Assembly (NCBI GenBank): GCA_937894775.1
Contig: CALAXC010000174.1
Location: 1 to 32,235 of the forward strand
Source of the DNA: an uncultured Clostridia bacterium
GTDB lineage: Bacteria; Bacillota; Clostridia; Oscillospirales; CAG-272
Direction: 5' to 3'
Length of the DNA: 32,235 bases
The notes below the pieces were generated by a model. That model was not told the DNA's origin, ran no database searches, and saw only the letters and a list, made by a program, of their open reading frames with translations. The position numbers and the translations under genes are program-made. Of this stretch, positions 7,516 to 16,518 are shown in pieces. Every line of letters begins with the position of its first letter. Within the stretch, counting starts at the first letter, position 1.

Positions 7516-8346
7516 TTAACAGTGGCACTTATTTCCGCCGTCAAGTTTTTGCGGAATATAATCTCCGGAAGAAAATTCTGCAGAAGGAAATGCCATTGAC
7601 TTAAAGATAGCACAAGGATTATCGTCTTGTGTCGAAACACAGATCTTATCCGGAACACTGTATTCTGTTGCAGAAATTATATACTGTGCGGTACGTACTA
7701 TTCTCACCACAGAGAAAATTCCAAGTGAAACAGTAAGATATCTTCCGTTTCCGTCAGATAAAGTACCGTTTATAGTTGCACAAACACTTTCAGGTATTTC
7801 GTTACAAGAACAACAACAGCAGCATCCACAAAGATCTTCCTTCTCTTTTACTTTACAATTAAGAATAATGGGATCAACAACATCTACGATGGCTGTAGGA
7901 GAATTTTTTGTTACACAGCAGGGTTCGGGAATCTTGCAGTAATCCGAGGAATCAGGATTGCTCTTAAAGGTACTTACATTGCTTTCGCCACCGAAAAGAA
8001 CGACTTTCTTTTCAAGAACTGCAACGCCTTCAAATTCCTGGCTTCTTCCACCGCAAAGACAAGCTTCGAAAGTTATTTTTACAAAGAACTTGATCGTTAC
8101 GGCATAAAATCCTTTATTGAATTTTACGGGATCAATTCCAATATAAGTAGAACTTATACAAGCATTTTTAGCGCGAATGCTTGTTGTATGTTCAACTATC
8201 TCGCTGCCAAAATCTGTGAGAATTACTTTAATGTCTTCAAAGCAATCTTTGTCACGGCAAGAATCAAGTATGCGATTTGCTTCTATACAAACATTTTCGC
8301 TTTTGTTTTTATCGGAAATACCGCAAGTGAATCTATTATCTTGCAT
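7516..8346 (-). CDS. cysteine-rich conserved clostridial protein, function unknown
   Basis: A 276-residue soluble protein with no signal peptide or membrane segment. ATG at 8346 is chosen because AGGAGG lies eight bases upstream; the upstream in-frame ATG-like starts (to 8418) have no ribosome site and overlap the promoter. It has 23 cysteines, including a C-G-C5-S-C cluster near residue 185 and CxC-like ends (GGNKCHC). The N-terminal half (VCIEANRILDSCRDKDCFEDIKV.., then FNKGFYAVTIKFFVKITFEAC) resembles a family often seen uncharacterised in Clostridia. The C-terminal part (residues 195-260) looks like a second beta-rich domain. Cysteine richness would suit a spore-coat or metal-binding role, but that is a guess. 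It is a single gene with its own promoter and terminator. Confidence 0.85.
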   Translation of the reverse strand: MQDNRFTCGISDKNKSENVCIEANRILDSCRDKDCFEDIKVILTDFGSEIVEHTTSIRAKNACISSTYIGIDPVKFNKGFYAVTIKFFVKITFEACLCGGRSQEFEGVAVLEKKVVLFGGESNVSTFKSNPDSSDYCKIPEPCCVTKNSPTAIVDVVDPIILNCKVKEKEDLCGCCCCCSCNEIPESVCATINGTLSDGNGRYLTVSLGIFSVVRIVRTAQYIISATEYSVPDKICVSTQDDNPCAIFKSMAFPSAEFSSGDYIPQKLDGGNKCHC

Positions 8347-8389
8347 AATTACGCCTCCTAAAAAGTTTAGAGCGTGGCTCTTCCTTAAC

Positions 8390-8418
8390 ATATTATGCTG
8401 ATTACCTAAACTTGACAA
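8390..8418 (-). promoter_or_regulatory. sigma-A-like promoter of the cysteine-rich gene
   Basis: On the minus strand TTGTCA (8418-8413), 17 bases, TAATAT (8395-8390). The leader includes a small AGAGC/GCTCT hairpin before the ribosome binding site. Confidence 0.72.
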
Positions 8419-8448
8419 TATATATTTATTAAAAAAGTAAAAAAGCTA

Positions 8449-8476
8449 TTGACATTTTATTTTTTTGTAGTATAAT
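8449..8476 (+). promoter_or_regulatory. sigma-A promoter of tRNA-Leu
   Basis: TTGACA (8449-8454), 16 bases, TATAAT (8471-8476). The tRNA begins 11 bases after the -10. Confidence 0.88.
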
Positions 8477-8487
8477 ATTTAATGTTA

Positions 8488-8571
8488 GCGAGAGTGGCGG
8501 AACTGGCAGACGCGCACGTTTGAGGGGCGTGTGGTTACACCGTACGGGTTCAAGTCCCGTTTCTCGCACCA
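8488..8571 (+). tRNA. tRNA-Leu, anticodon GAG
   Basis: An 84-base class II tRNA with encoded CCA. The acceptor arm GCGAGAG pairs with TTCTCGC. The anticodon stem CACGT/GCGTG encloses loop TTGAGGG with anticodon GAG, read as Leu (CTC/CTT). The long variable arm (TGG..ACC) is typical of tRNA-Leu, and the T arm is ACGGG-TTCAAGT-CCCGT. It is a single tRNA gene, not part of a cluster in this window. Confidence 0.96.
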
Positions 8572-8574
8572 GTC

Positions 8575-8625
8575 GGCAGTGCCGACAGCCAAATGACGCT
8601 GTCTGTGCTGCCGTTTGTTTTTTTG
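8575..8625 (+). terminator. intrinsic terminator after tRNA-Leu
   Basis: A 15-base GC-rich arm (8575-8589) pairs with 8598-8612 with two G-U pairs and one mismatch. The tail is GTTTGTTTTTTTG. Confidence 0.85.
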
Positions 8626-8664
8626 TTTGCACCCGACAGTATAGTTTTGGTAAATATTTCTACT

Positions 8665-8706
8665 AAAATAATAGACGGCATATTTCGATATGCCGTCTAT
8701 TATTTT
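8665..8706. terminator. perfect 19 bp hairpin with TTCG loop, bidirectional terminator
   Basis: Arms 8665-8683 and 8688-8706 are fully complementary with a TTCG tetraloop and A/T tails on both sides. It lies between the tRNA transcript (+) and malQ (-) and probably stops both. Confidence 0.88.
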
Positions 8707-8728
8707 TGCGAATTTTAAAAAAAACGGG

Positions 8729-8805
8729 GCTTGAATTGGAGTGATAGTGAATGACAGCACAGTGGGTTGTCAGAGTCGCGGAAGGCCGAGTGCCGAGGAG
8801 TGTTT
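8729..8805. other. unassigned GC-rich segment between terminator and malQ end
   Basis: About 75 bases (for example GTCGCGGAAGGCCGAGTGCC) are clearly richer in G and C than the surrounding AT-rich spacer. A short TGACA..TGTCA inverted repeat is visible at 8752-8772. No convincing coding frame, promoter or terminator is seen. It could be a remnant of a dispersed repeat or part of the malQ 3' untranslated region. Confidence 0.4.
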
Positions 8806-8810
8806 TTGGT

Positions 8811-10250
8811 TTAAATCCTTGAATAAAGTTTATTAAGTTTTTTGAATTTTTCTGTGTCAACCGCTTTTAGTTGTTCGCCCGTAATTCTATATGCCCAGTT
8901 ATCTTTACTTGTTCCTGGAGTGTTCATTCTTGTATCTTTACCGTATACAAATATATCTTGTATCGGGAATATTACGGTGTTTGAGTGACTTTGAAGCATG
9001 GTTCTTATTATTTTTTCACAGCCAATATTCCAATTTTCTTCATATCCTCCGCAATATTCGAGAACTGTGTTTCGGGTGTTCTTATCAATCTCCCAAACGT
9101 AACCGAGCAAAGTATTATTATCGTGTGTACCCGTATAAGCTATGCAATTTTGAGGATAATTATGAGGTTGATGAGGTGAATTGTTTTCCCCTAAAAAACC
9201 AAATTGAAATACTCGCATACCGGGAAAACCGCTATATTCCAGAAGTTCAACAACATCTTCTGTAATGTCACCGAGATCCTCTGCTATGATAAGTTTTTCC
9301 CCTGCTATTTCTTTTAATTTTTTAATGAGAGGTTTAGAGGGACCCTTAATCCATTTTCCTTCTTTAGCAGTTTTTGCTGTTGCGGGAATACTCCAAAATG
9401 CTTGAAGTCCTCTAAAATGGTCGATTCTCACTCCATCAAAGAGTGTAAGCATATACTCAACTCTGTCACACCACCAACGGTATCCGTCCTTTTTCATTTG
9501 TTGCCAATTATAAAGAGGGTTTCCCCACATCTGTCCGTCTTTCGAAAAATAATCCGGCGGAACTCCAGCAACACTTTTGGGATAGTTTTCTGTGTCAAGC
9601 AAAAATAAGTGCGGAGCTGACCATACGTCAGCACTGTCAAGCGCTACGTATATCGGTATATCACCAATAAGTTTTATTCCCTTTTTATTGGCATATTCTT
9701 TTATTAACATCCATTCTTCGAAAAATTCAAACTGAATAAATTGCCAAGCAAATAATGTATCAGGATCGGGTGTGTTATTTTCCCATTTTTGCCATTCTTT
9801 GCTGTTATTAGTTTCTCTTAAAGCTAAAAATTCTGCCGCCTTTGCAAGATACGGATTTTCATTTATGAATTTTAAAATCTTATCTCGCTCGGTTATTCTT
9901 ATCCTTAAAGATGCTTTTTTTAAAAGTTCAAAGCGTTCTGCGTTTAATCTCTCATATTCACAAAGATAAGGAGTTTTTTGCTTGGCTGAATTTAGTTCTT
10001 CTTTTGTAATAAGACCTTTCTTATATAAAGTCGGAAGATCGAGAAAAAATGGATTGCCACCAAAAGATGAATAGGATTTATAAGGCGAATTACAGTCGTC
10101 TGGTATACAAAACGGAAGCATTTGCCAATAAGAAAATCCGCAGCTCTCTAAAAAATCTACGAATTTTTTTGCTTCTTCTCCGAATGAGCCTATTGAATAA
10201 TCTCCCGGAAGAGATGAAATATGCATTAAAATACCTGAAGCTCTTTTCAT
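8811..10250 (-). CDS. malQ: 4-alpha-glucanotransferase (amylomaltase, GH77)
   Basis: Transfers alpha-1,4-glucan segments between maltodextrins in the cytoplasm, feeding maltodextrin and glycogen use; glucose 1-phosphate made there is the substrate of the phosphohexomutase nearby. At 479 residues it is of the short bacterial amylomaltase type. Motifs: ASGILMHISSLPGDYSIGSFG at the N-terminus, the nucleophile Asp277 in RIDHFRG, acid/base Glu324 in IAEDLG, and the third acid Asp377 in TGTHDNNT. Residues SYWQMLPF and NSPYKSYSSFGGNP are also family signatures. ATG at 10250 has AAGGTGA four to five bases upstream. No clear promoter was found between it and the purL end, so it may be read through from the purine operon or have a weak promoter. 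Confidence 0.95.
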   Translation of the reverse strand: MKRASGILMHISSLPGDYSIGSFGEEAKKFVDFLESCGFSYWQMLPFCIPDDCNSPYKSYSSFGGNPFFLDLPTLYKKGLITKEELNSAKQKTPYLCEYERLNAERFELLKKASLRIRITERDKILKFINENPYLAKAAEFLALRETNNSKEWQKWENNTPDPDTLFAWQFIQFEFFEEWMLIKEYANKKGIKLIGDIPIYVALDSADVWSAPHLFLLDTENYPKSVAGVPPDYFSKDGQMWGNPLYNWQQMKKDGYRWWCDRVEYMLTLFDGVRIDHFRGLQAFWSIPATAKTAKEGKWIKGPSKPLIKKLKEIAGEKLIIAEDLGDITEDVVELLEYSGFPGMRVFQFGFLGENNSPHQPHNYPQNCIAYTGTHDNNTLLGYVWEIDKNTRNTVLEYCGGYEENWNIGCEKIIRTMLQSHSNTVIFPIQDIFVYGKDTRMNTPGTSKDNWAYRITGEQLKAVDTEKFKKLNKLYSRI

Positions 10251-10279
10251 TTTGTCACCTTTATAGTTTATTATTTTAC

Positions 10280-10318
10280 GAGGCTGTTTATTTAACGGTT
10301 TGAAAAATAAGCAGCCTC
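10280..10318 (-). terminator. hairpin at the end of the purine operon, weak U-tract
   Basis: A 14-base stem (10318-10305 with 10293-10280, core GAGGCTG/CAGCCTC, one mismatch on the minus strand) lies 10 bases past the purL stop. It is followed by GTAAAATAAT rather than a T run, so termination may be partial and malQ could receive read-through. Confidence 0.55.
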
Positions 10319-10328
10319 ATTGTTAAGA

Positions 10329-13300
10329 TTATTTAAAATATTCAACAGCGGATTCGAATATCTTCATATCGTAATTTCCTTCGACGTTCTGATATAAGCC
10401 GTTGCTGTATCTCTCGGTGTGTCCCATCTTTCCAAAGACGTGACCGTCGGGAGAAGTGATGCCTTCAATTGCAAAACAAGAATTGTTAGGATTGAAGAGA
10501 ATGTCAGAAGTTGGATCACCGTTAAGATCTACGTATTGAGTTGCGATCTGTCCGTTCTTTGCCAGATCCATAATAAGATCATCTGATGCAAAGAATCTTC
10601 CCTCTCCGTGTGAGATCGGCACTGAATATATATCTCCTACGTTGACTTGTGAAAGCCAAGGTGAACTGTTAGATGCGATTCTTGTACGAACTATTCTTGA
10701 CTGGTGTCTGCCTATGCTGTTAAAAGTAAGCGTTGGGCAGTTTTCATCTGTATCAATTATCTCACCGTAAGGAACGAGCCCAAGTTTAATAAGAGCCTGG
10801 AATCCGTTACAAATTCCACACATAAGACCGTCACGGTTTTTAAGCAATTCGTTGACCTCATTTTTAATGGCTCCGTTTCGGAAGAATGCTGTGATAAATT
10901 TACCTGAACCATCTGGCTCATCTCCGCCGGAAAATCCACCGGGCACGAAGATGATCTGAGATTCTTTTATCTTTTTAACAAAGCTTTCTACAGATTCGGA
11001 TACTTTCGAAGCTGTAAGATTATTGATAACAAATATTTCTGTTTCAGCGCCTGCACGCTCGAATGCTTTTGCTGAATCGTATTCGCAGTTTGTGCCTGGG
11101 AATACGGGTATCAAAACTTTAGGCTTATCGCACTTAATAATTGCGGGTGCCGCTTTTTCGCCGTCATAAGAGAATGTGGGAATCTTATTGGTTGCTTCTG
11201 CCGCTTTTGTTGGATATACGCTTTCAAGTACGTTTTCGTATTCTTTATATATATTATCCAAAGAAATGACTTCATTGTCAAATATTATTTCTTTCTTTGC
11301 GAGTGTAGAACCAAGATCTATAGAACCGTCAACAGTTACACCGTCAGCAAGTTCGACAACAAAAGAACCGTATGAGTAATTGAATATATCAGCAAGAGTT
11401 ATTCCTTCTGCATATTTAAAGCCTATACCGTTACCGAAACACATCTTCATTACAGCTTCTGCTACACCGCCGTAAGTGGGAGTATAAGCAGCAAGAGCTT
11501 TCTTTTCTTTTGTAAGTTTTGCAACTCTGTCGAACAAAGCGATCAAAGAGTCTTTGTCAGGTAAACCGTTTGCGTCATATGTCGGACGAAGCCAAACTAC
11601 TTTGCTGAAAGGAAGTTTGAATTCAGCACTTGTTACTGTATCCAATTTACCTGTAGTTACAGCGAAAGAAACGAGTGTAGGTGGAACGTCTATATTTTCG
11701 AAGCTTCCGCTCATTGAATCCTTACCGCCGATCGCAGCGATTCCGAGGTCTTTTTGTGCCTTGAAAGCACCGAGAAGTGCGGCAAATGGCTTACCCCAAC
11801 GTTTAGCTTCCTTACGCGGCTTTTCAAAATATTCTTGGAAAGTAAGATAAGTATCGTTAAAATCAGCACCGCCTGCAATCAATTTTGATACAGATTCAAC
11901 TACTGCAAGATATGCACCGTGATATGGACTCTTTTCCGAAATAAACGGATTATATCCCCACGACATAAACGAGCAGGTATCTGTATCGGATTTTTCAACC
12001 GAAACCTTGTTTATCATTACTTGTGTAGGTGTGCTTTGGGTTTTTCCGCCAAATGGCATTAACACGCTTCCTGCACCTATAGTTGAGTCAAATCTTTCTG
12101 ACAATCCTCTCTTAGAGCATACATTAAGATCAGTTGCCATATTACTCATAAGATCTGTAAATGTTCCATCTACTTTTTTAATGAATTCGGTGGGGGCACT
12201 TACATCAATATTTATATGCTTCTCTGCACCGTTTGAATTAAGAAATTCACGTGAAATATCAACTATAACGCGGTCATTCCAACGCATAACGAGTCTGGGA
12301 AGTTCCGTTACTTTAGCAACCACTGTAGCTTCAAGGTTTTCTTGCTCTGCAAGCTTAAAGAAACGGTCAACATCCTTTGCCTCTACAACAACTGCCATTC
12401 TTTCTTGCGACTCACTTATAGCGAGTTCGGTTCCATCAAGACCTTCATATTTCTTTGGAACAGCATTAAGATTTATTTCGATTCCGTCGGCAAGTTCTCC
12501 AATTGCTACCGAAACACCGCCCGCTCCAAAATCATTACAACGTTTTATAAGACGTGTAGCTTCTCCATTTCGGAAAAGTCTTTGAAGTTTTCTTTCTTCC
12601 GGGGCATTTCCCTTTTGGACTTCTGCACCGCAAGATTGAAGTGAATCAAGTGTGTGTGATTTCGAAGAACCGGTTGCACCGCCGCAGCCGTCTCTACCTG
12701 TTCTTCCTCCAAGAAGGATTATTATATCACCGTCAGCAGGAACTTCACGTCTTACGTTTTTTTCGGGAGCAGCCGCAATAACTGCGCCTATCTCCATTCT
12801 TTTTGCTACGTAACCGTCGTGATAAAGTTCGTCAACTATACCGGTTGCAAGACCGATCTGGTTACCGTATGAAGAATAACCTGCAGCGGCTGTGGAAACG
12901 ATTTTTCTTTGAGGCAATTTGCCTTCCATAGTTTCTGAAATAGGCTTTCTGGGATCTGCTGCGCCTGTTACTCGCATTGCACTGTAAACGTAAGCACGTC
13001 CTGAAAGCGGATCTCTTATAGCTCCGCCTATGCAAGTTGCAGCTCCACCGAAAGGCTCGATCTCTGTGGGGTGATTGTGTGTTTCATTTTTGAAAAGAAG
13101 CAACCAATCTTCTTCAATACCGTTTACTGTAACTTTTATCTTTACTGTGCAAGCATTTATTTCCTCGGATTCGTCAAGTTTGTCGAGTATACCTTTTTTC
13201 TTGAGATATTTTGCGGCAATAGTTCCGATGTCCATAAGATTTATGGGCTTTGTTCTGCCAAGCTCTGCTCTTACTTCGAGATACTCATTGTAAGCATTTT

Positions 13301-14024
13301 CAATTTCTTTATCTTCAAAAGTTACACTGTCAACCGTTGTTAAAAATGTAGTATGACGGCAATGGTCGGACCAATACGTATCGATCATACGTATTTCGGT
13401 TATTGTAGGATCTCTTTTTTCACTGTTGAAATATTCACGGCAGAATTTAATATCGTCGAGATCCATTGCAAGACCAAGCTCTTTCATAAGCGATTTTAGC
13501 TGCTCATCATTAAAATTGATAAAACCGTTTAAGGTAGCAACCGATTCGGGAATATCATACTCGGCAACAAGAGTTTTTACTTCTTCTAAAGATGCCTCAC
13601 GGCTTTCTACGGGGTTAATAACGTATTTTTTGATCGCTTTAAGTTCGTCATCGTTTATATTGCCATATAAGCAGTAAACTTTTGCAGTACGAACTAACGG
13701 GCGGTCTTTTTGAGAAATCAATTGTATGCACTGCGCTGCTGAATCTGCTCTCTGATCGAATTGGCCCGGTAAATATTCAACCGCAAATACTTTTGCTCCG
13801 TCATTTTCGATGGAATATGTAACATTATCAAGCTGTGGCTCGGAAAATACAGTATTTACGGAATAATCAAATAGCTCTTTTTCGATATTTTCGACATCAT
13901 ATCTGTTAAAGAGTCTTACTCCTGTGAGTGTATTTATCCCAAGCATTTCTGTAAGTTCGCGATAAAGACTGGTTGCCTCGTGTGCAAGACCGTCTTTCTT
14001 TTCTACGTATATTCTGTAAACCAT
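10329..14024 (-). CDS. purL: phosphoribosylformylglycinamidine synthase, single-chain (PurL with fused glutaminase)
   Basis: Step 4 of purine synthesis: converts FGAR to FGAM with ATP and glutamine. At 1231 residues it is the one-chain form combining PurS, PurL and PurQ functions, which explains the lack of separate purS and purQ. Visible parts: an N-terminal PurS-like region, the first synthetase half (ETHNHPTEIEPFGGAATCIGG; GGRTGRDGCGG), CNDFGAGGVSVAIGELADG, the second half (GGKDSMSGSF) and a C-terminal class I glutaminase with nucleophile Cys1072 (GICNGFQ) and His1202/Glu1204 (GHTERYSNG). ATG at 14024 has GGAGGG about five bases upstream, 11 bases after the purD stop, so the two are probably coupled. 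It is the last gene of the operon. Confidence 0.96.
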   Translation of the reverse strand: MVYRIYVEKKDGLAHEATSLYRELTEMLGINTLTGVRLFNRYDVENIEKELFDYSVNTVFSEPQLDNVTYSIENDGAKVFAVEYLPGQFDQRADSAAQCIQLISQKDRPLVRTAKVYCLYGNINDDELKAIKKYVINPVESREASLEEVKTLVAEYDIPESVATLNGFINFNDEQLKSLMKELGLAMDLDDIKFCREYFNSEKRDPTITEIRMIDTYWSDHCRHTTFLTTVDSVTFEDKEIENAYNEYLEVRAELGRTKPINLMDIGTIAAKYLKKKGILDKLDESEEINACTVKIKVTVNGIEEDWLLLFKNETHNHPTEIEPFGGAATCIGGAIRDPLSGRAYVYSAMRVTGAADPRKPISETMEGKLPQRKIVSTAAAGYSSYGNQIGLATGIVDELYHDGYVAKRMEIGAVIAAAPEKNVRREVPADGDIIILLGGRTGRDGCGGATGSSKSHTLDSLQSCGAEVQKGNAPEERKLQRLFRNGEATRLIKRCNDFGAGGVSVAIGELADGIEINLNAVPKKYEGLDGTELAISESQERMAVVVEAKDVDRFFKLAEQENLEATVVAKVTELPRLVMRWNDRVIVDISREFLNSNGAEKHINIDVSAPTEFIKKVDGTFTDLMSNMATDLNVCSKRGLSERFDSTIGAGSVLMPFGGKTQSTPTQVMINKVSVEKSDTDTCSFMSWGYNPFISEKSPYHGAYLAVVESVSKLIAGGADFNDTYLTFQEYFEKPRKEAKRWGKPFAALLGAFKAQKDLGIAAIGGKDSMSGSFENIDVPPTLVSFAVTTGKLDTVTSAEFKLPFSKVVWLRPTYDANGLPDKDSLIALFDRVAKLTKEKKALAAYTPTYGGVAEAVMKMCFGNGIGFKYAEGITLADIFNYSYGSFVVELADGVTVDGSIDLGSTLAKKEIIFDNEVISLDNIYKEYENVLESVYPTKAAEATNKIPTFSYDGEKAAPAIIKCDKPKVLIPVFPGTNCEYDSAKAFERAGAETEIFVINNLTASKVSESVESFVKKIKESQIIFVPGGFSGGDEPDGSGKFITAFFRNGAIKNEVNELLKNRDGLMCGICNGFQALIKLGLVPYGEIIDTDENCPTLTFNSIGRHQSRIVRTRIASNSSPWLSQVNVGDIYSVPISHGEGRFFASDDLIMDLAKNGQIATQYVDLNGDPTSDILFNPNNSCFAIEGITSPDGHVFGKMGHTERYSNGLYQNVEGNYDMKIFESAVEYFK

Positions 14025-14035
14025 ATTCCCTCCGA

Positions 14036-15307
14036 TTATTTCTGACTGAATACAAGCATTGCTTTCTGACCTATGTCCTTGCGGTAGAATGCATTGTCAA
14101 AATGTATTTTATTTACGTTACCGTATGCATTATCGATAGCATCTTGTAGGGTATCACCTATTGCAACTGCACCTAAAACTCTGCCACCTGCAGTTAAAAG
14201 TTTTCCGTTGTCAAGCTTAGCGCCTGCTATATAAACTTCACCGTCGATATCTTGATCGCGTGTGATTTCAAATCCAGTACTGTATTTTCCCGGATACCCC
14301 TCTGAAGCCATAATAACGCAACAAGCCGATTTGTTCATAAAATTAACTTTTGTTTCCGCCAAAGTGCCGTTGGTACAAGCCATCATTATTTTTAGAAGGT
14401 CACCGTCAAGAAGTGGAAGAACGACCTGAGTTTCGGGATCTCCGAATCTACAGTTGTATTCTATTACTTTAGGACCGTTTTCTGTTAACATGAGACCGAA
14501 ATAAAGACAGCCCTTAAAGGTTCTTCCCTCTTTATTCATAGCTTCTACTGTGGGAATGAAAATCTCTTTCATACAACGTTCTGCAACTTCTTTGGTGTAA
14601 TACGGATTTGGTGCAATAGTTCCCATTCCACCTGTATTAAGCCCTTTATCGCCGTCGAGCGCGCGTTTATGATCCATAGAAGAGATCATAGGCACTACTG
14701 TTTTTCCGTCTGTAAACGAAAGTACAGATACTTCCGGACCGGTAAGAAATTCTTCGATAACTATTTTAGTACCGCTTTCTCCAAAGACTTTATATTCCAT
14801 CATTGATTTGACAGCTTCAACTGCTTCTTCTCTTGTCATAGCGATAACGACCCCTTTTCCAAGAGCAAGACCGTCAGCTTTCACTACAGTGGGGATGGGG
14901 GCATTTTTTAAATATTCAAGAGCCTCGTCTTTGTTAGTGAAAACTTCATACTGTGCGGTAGGGATAGAATATTTTTTCATAAGATTTTTTGAAAATATTT
15001 TACTTCCCTCTATAATAGCCGCGTTTGCCTTAGGACCGAAGCACGGGATATTAACGTTGTTAAGAGCATCAACCGCACCGAGGACAAGCGGATCGTCAGG
15101 AGCCACGATAGCATAATCAATTTCATTAGCAACGGCAAATTCAACGATCTTATCTATTTCTTTAGCTCCTATTGCTACGCATTCGGCGTCTTCTGCGATT
15201 CCACCGTTACCCGGTAGCGCATATATTTTTTCAACAAGTTTGCTTTCTTTGATTTTTTTAATGATGGCGTGTTCCCTTCCTCCGCCGCCTACTACCATTA
15301 TTTTCAT
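14036..15307 (-). CDS. purD: phosphoribosylamine-glycine ligase (GAR synthetase)
   Basis: Step 2 of purine synthesis: joins glycine to phosphoribosylamine with ATP. The 423 residues are the normal length. It begins MKIMVVGGGGREHAI, the N-domain signature, followed by the ATP-grasp fold: VVKADGLALGKGV near 140-152, EEFLTGPEVSV, and the metal/ATP site in EYNCRFGDPETQ. ATG at 15307 has AGAGGT about eight bases upstream. It is 18 bases after the AICAR transformylase gene and 11 before purL. Confidence 0.96.
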   Translation of the reverse strand: MKIMVVGGGGREHAIIKKIKESKLVEKIYALPGNGGIAEDAECVAIGAKEIDKIVEFAVANEIDYAIVAPDDPLVLGAVDALNNVNIPCFGPKANAAIIEGSKIFSKNLMKKYSIPTAQYEVFTNKDEALEYLKNAPIPTVVKADGLALGKGVVIAMTREEAVEAVKSMMEYKVFGESGTKIVIEEFLTGPEVSVLSFTDGKTVVPMISSMDHKRALDGDKGLNTGGMGTIAPNPYYTKEVAERCMKEIFIPTVEAMNKEGRTFKGCLYFGLMLTENGPKVIEYNCRFGDPETQVVLPLLDGDLLKIMMACTNGTLAETKVNFMNKSACCVIMASEGYPGKYSTGFEITRDQDIDGEVYIAGAKLDNGKLLTAGGRVLGAVAIGDTLQDAIDNAYGNVNKIHFDNAFYRKDIGQKAMLVFSQK

Positions 15308-15325
15308 TATGTAATACCTCTTATA

Positions 15326-16510
15326 TCAATGGTGGAAAAGACGCATACCGGTAAAGCACATAGTAATACCATAGTCATTGCACGATTGTATAACAAGGTC
15401 ATCTCTTATAGATCCACCGGGCTCTGCAATATATGATACACCGCTTCTGTAAGCTCTATCTATGTTATCACTGAATGGGAAGAATGCATCACTGCCAACT
15501 GATACTCCACTGATAGTAGCAAGATAAGCTTTCTTTTCTTCCGCAGTAAGAGGTTCTGGCTGTTCGGTAAAATATTTCTGCCAATTACCGTCAGCGAGCA
15601 CATCTTCGCTTTGATCGGATATATAAACATCAATAGTATTATCTCTGTCGGGACGTCCAAGTGTTGGCAAGAAAGGAAGATTAAGAACCTTATCGTGTTG
15701 GCGAAGGTGCCAAATATCCGCTTTATTACCTGCAAGTCTTGTGCAGTGAATTCTTGATTGCTGACCTGCGCCAACTCCTATAGCTTGACCGTCACATACA
15801 TAACATACTGAATTTGACTGTGTGTATTTAAGAGTAATAAGAGCTATCATGAGATCTCTTATAGCTTCTTTTGGAAATTCTTTTTTATCGGTAACTATGT
15901 TAGAAAGAAGTTCGGGATTGATCTCAAAATTATTTCTTCCTTGCTCGAATGTGATTCCGTAAACTTGTTTGCGTTCTATAGGATCGGGAACAAAATCAGG
16001 ATCTATTTTTACTATATTATAGTTTCCATTTCTTTTTGAGGATAAAATTGCAAAAGCTTCGTCGGTGTATCCAGGAGCAATAATACCGTCGGATACTTCT
16101 CTTTTTATGAGCTTTGCCGTTGTAGCATCACAAATATCACTAAGAGCTATCCAGTCACCAAAAGATGACATTCTATCTGTGCCTCTTGCTCTTGCATAAG
16201 CACAAGCTAAGGGCGAATCATCAAGTCCTTCTATATCATCGACAAAGCAAGCTTTTTTTAGCTTTTGCGAAAGAGGAAGTCCAACAGCTGCCGATGTGGG
16301 GCTTACATGCTTGAAGGATGTTGCGCAAGGCATACCTGTTGCAGCCTTTAATTCTTTTACAAGCTGCCAGGAATTAAATGCATCAAGGAAATTTATATAG
16401 CCCGGTCTTCCGCAAAGAATTTCAATAGGCAATTCAGTGCCGTCATGCATATATATTTTTGCGGGTTTTTGATTAGGATTACATCCGTATTTAAGCTCAA
16501 ATTCTTTCAT
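15326..16510 (-). CDS. stand-alone AICAR transformylase (formyltransferase half of PurH)
   Basis: Step 9 of purine synthesis: formylates AICAR (ZMP) with 10-formyl-tetrahydrofolate. The protein has 394 residues and corresponds only to the AICARFT domain; the IMP cyclohydrolase (MGS-like) domain normally at the PurH N-terminus is absent. The catalytic Lys67-His68 pair is seen in SFKHVSPTSAAVG, with further signatures YTQSNSVCYVCDGQAIGVGAGQQSR and PGGSIRDD. ATG at 16510 is chosen because GAGG lies six to nine bases upstream; a GTG at 16522 overlaps the previous stop and falls on that ribosome site. The missing cyclohydrolase activity is supplied by the gene just upstream (16519-17238). Confidence 0.93.
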   Translation of the reverse strand: MKEFELKYGCNPNQKPAKIYMHDGTELPIEILCGRPGYINFLDAFNSWQLVKELKAATGMPCATSFKHVSPTSAAVGLPLSQKLKKACFVDDIEGLDDSPLACAYARARGTDRMSSFGDWIALSDICDATTAKLIKREVSDGIIAPGYTDEAFAILSSKRNGNYNIVKIDPDFVPDPIERKQVYGITFEQGRNNFEINPELLSNIVTDKKEFPKEAIRDLMIALITLKYTQSNSVCYVCDGQAIGVGAGQQSRIHCTRLAGNKADIWHLRQHDKVLNLPFLPTLGRPDRDNTIDVYISDQSEDVLADGNWQKYFTEQPEPLTAEEKKAYLATISGVSVGSDAFFPFSDNIDRAYRSGVSYIAEPGGSIRDDLVIQSCNDYGITMCFTGMRLFHH

Positions 16511-16518
16511 TTTACACC

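Noticed and set aside
8429..8760. Minus-strand open frames across the tRNA-Leu and its hairpins
   Set aside because: They run through a clear tRNA gene and its terminators, have no ribosome site and show no family features.
10251..10328. Dedicated promoter for malQ
   Set aside because: Only weak -10-like sequences without a matching -35 were found, so none is listed.
12007..12585. 192-codon open frame antisense to purL
   Set aside because: A shadow of the purL frame; no ribosome site or recognisable domain, while purL itself has all conserved motifs.
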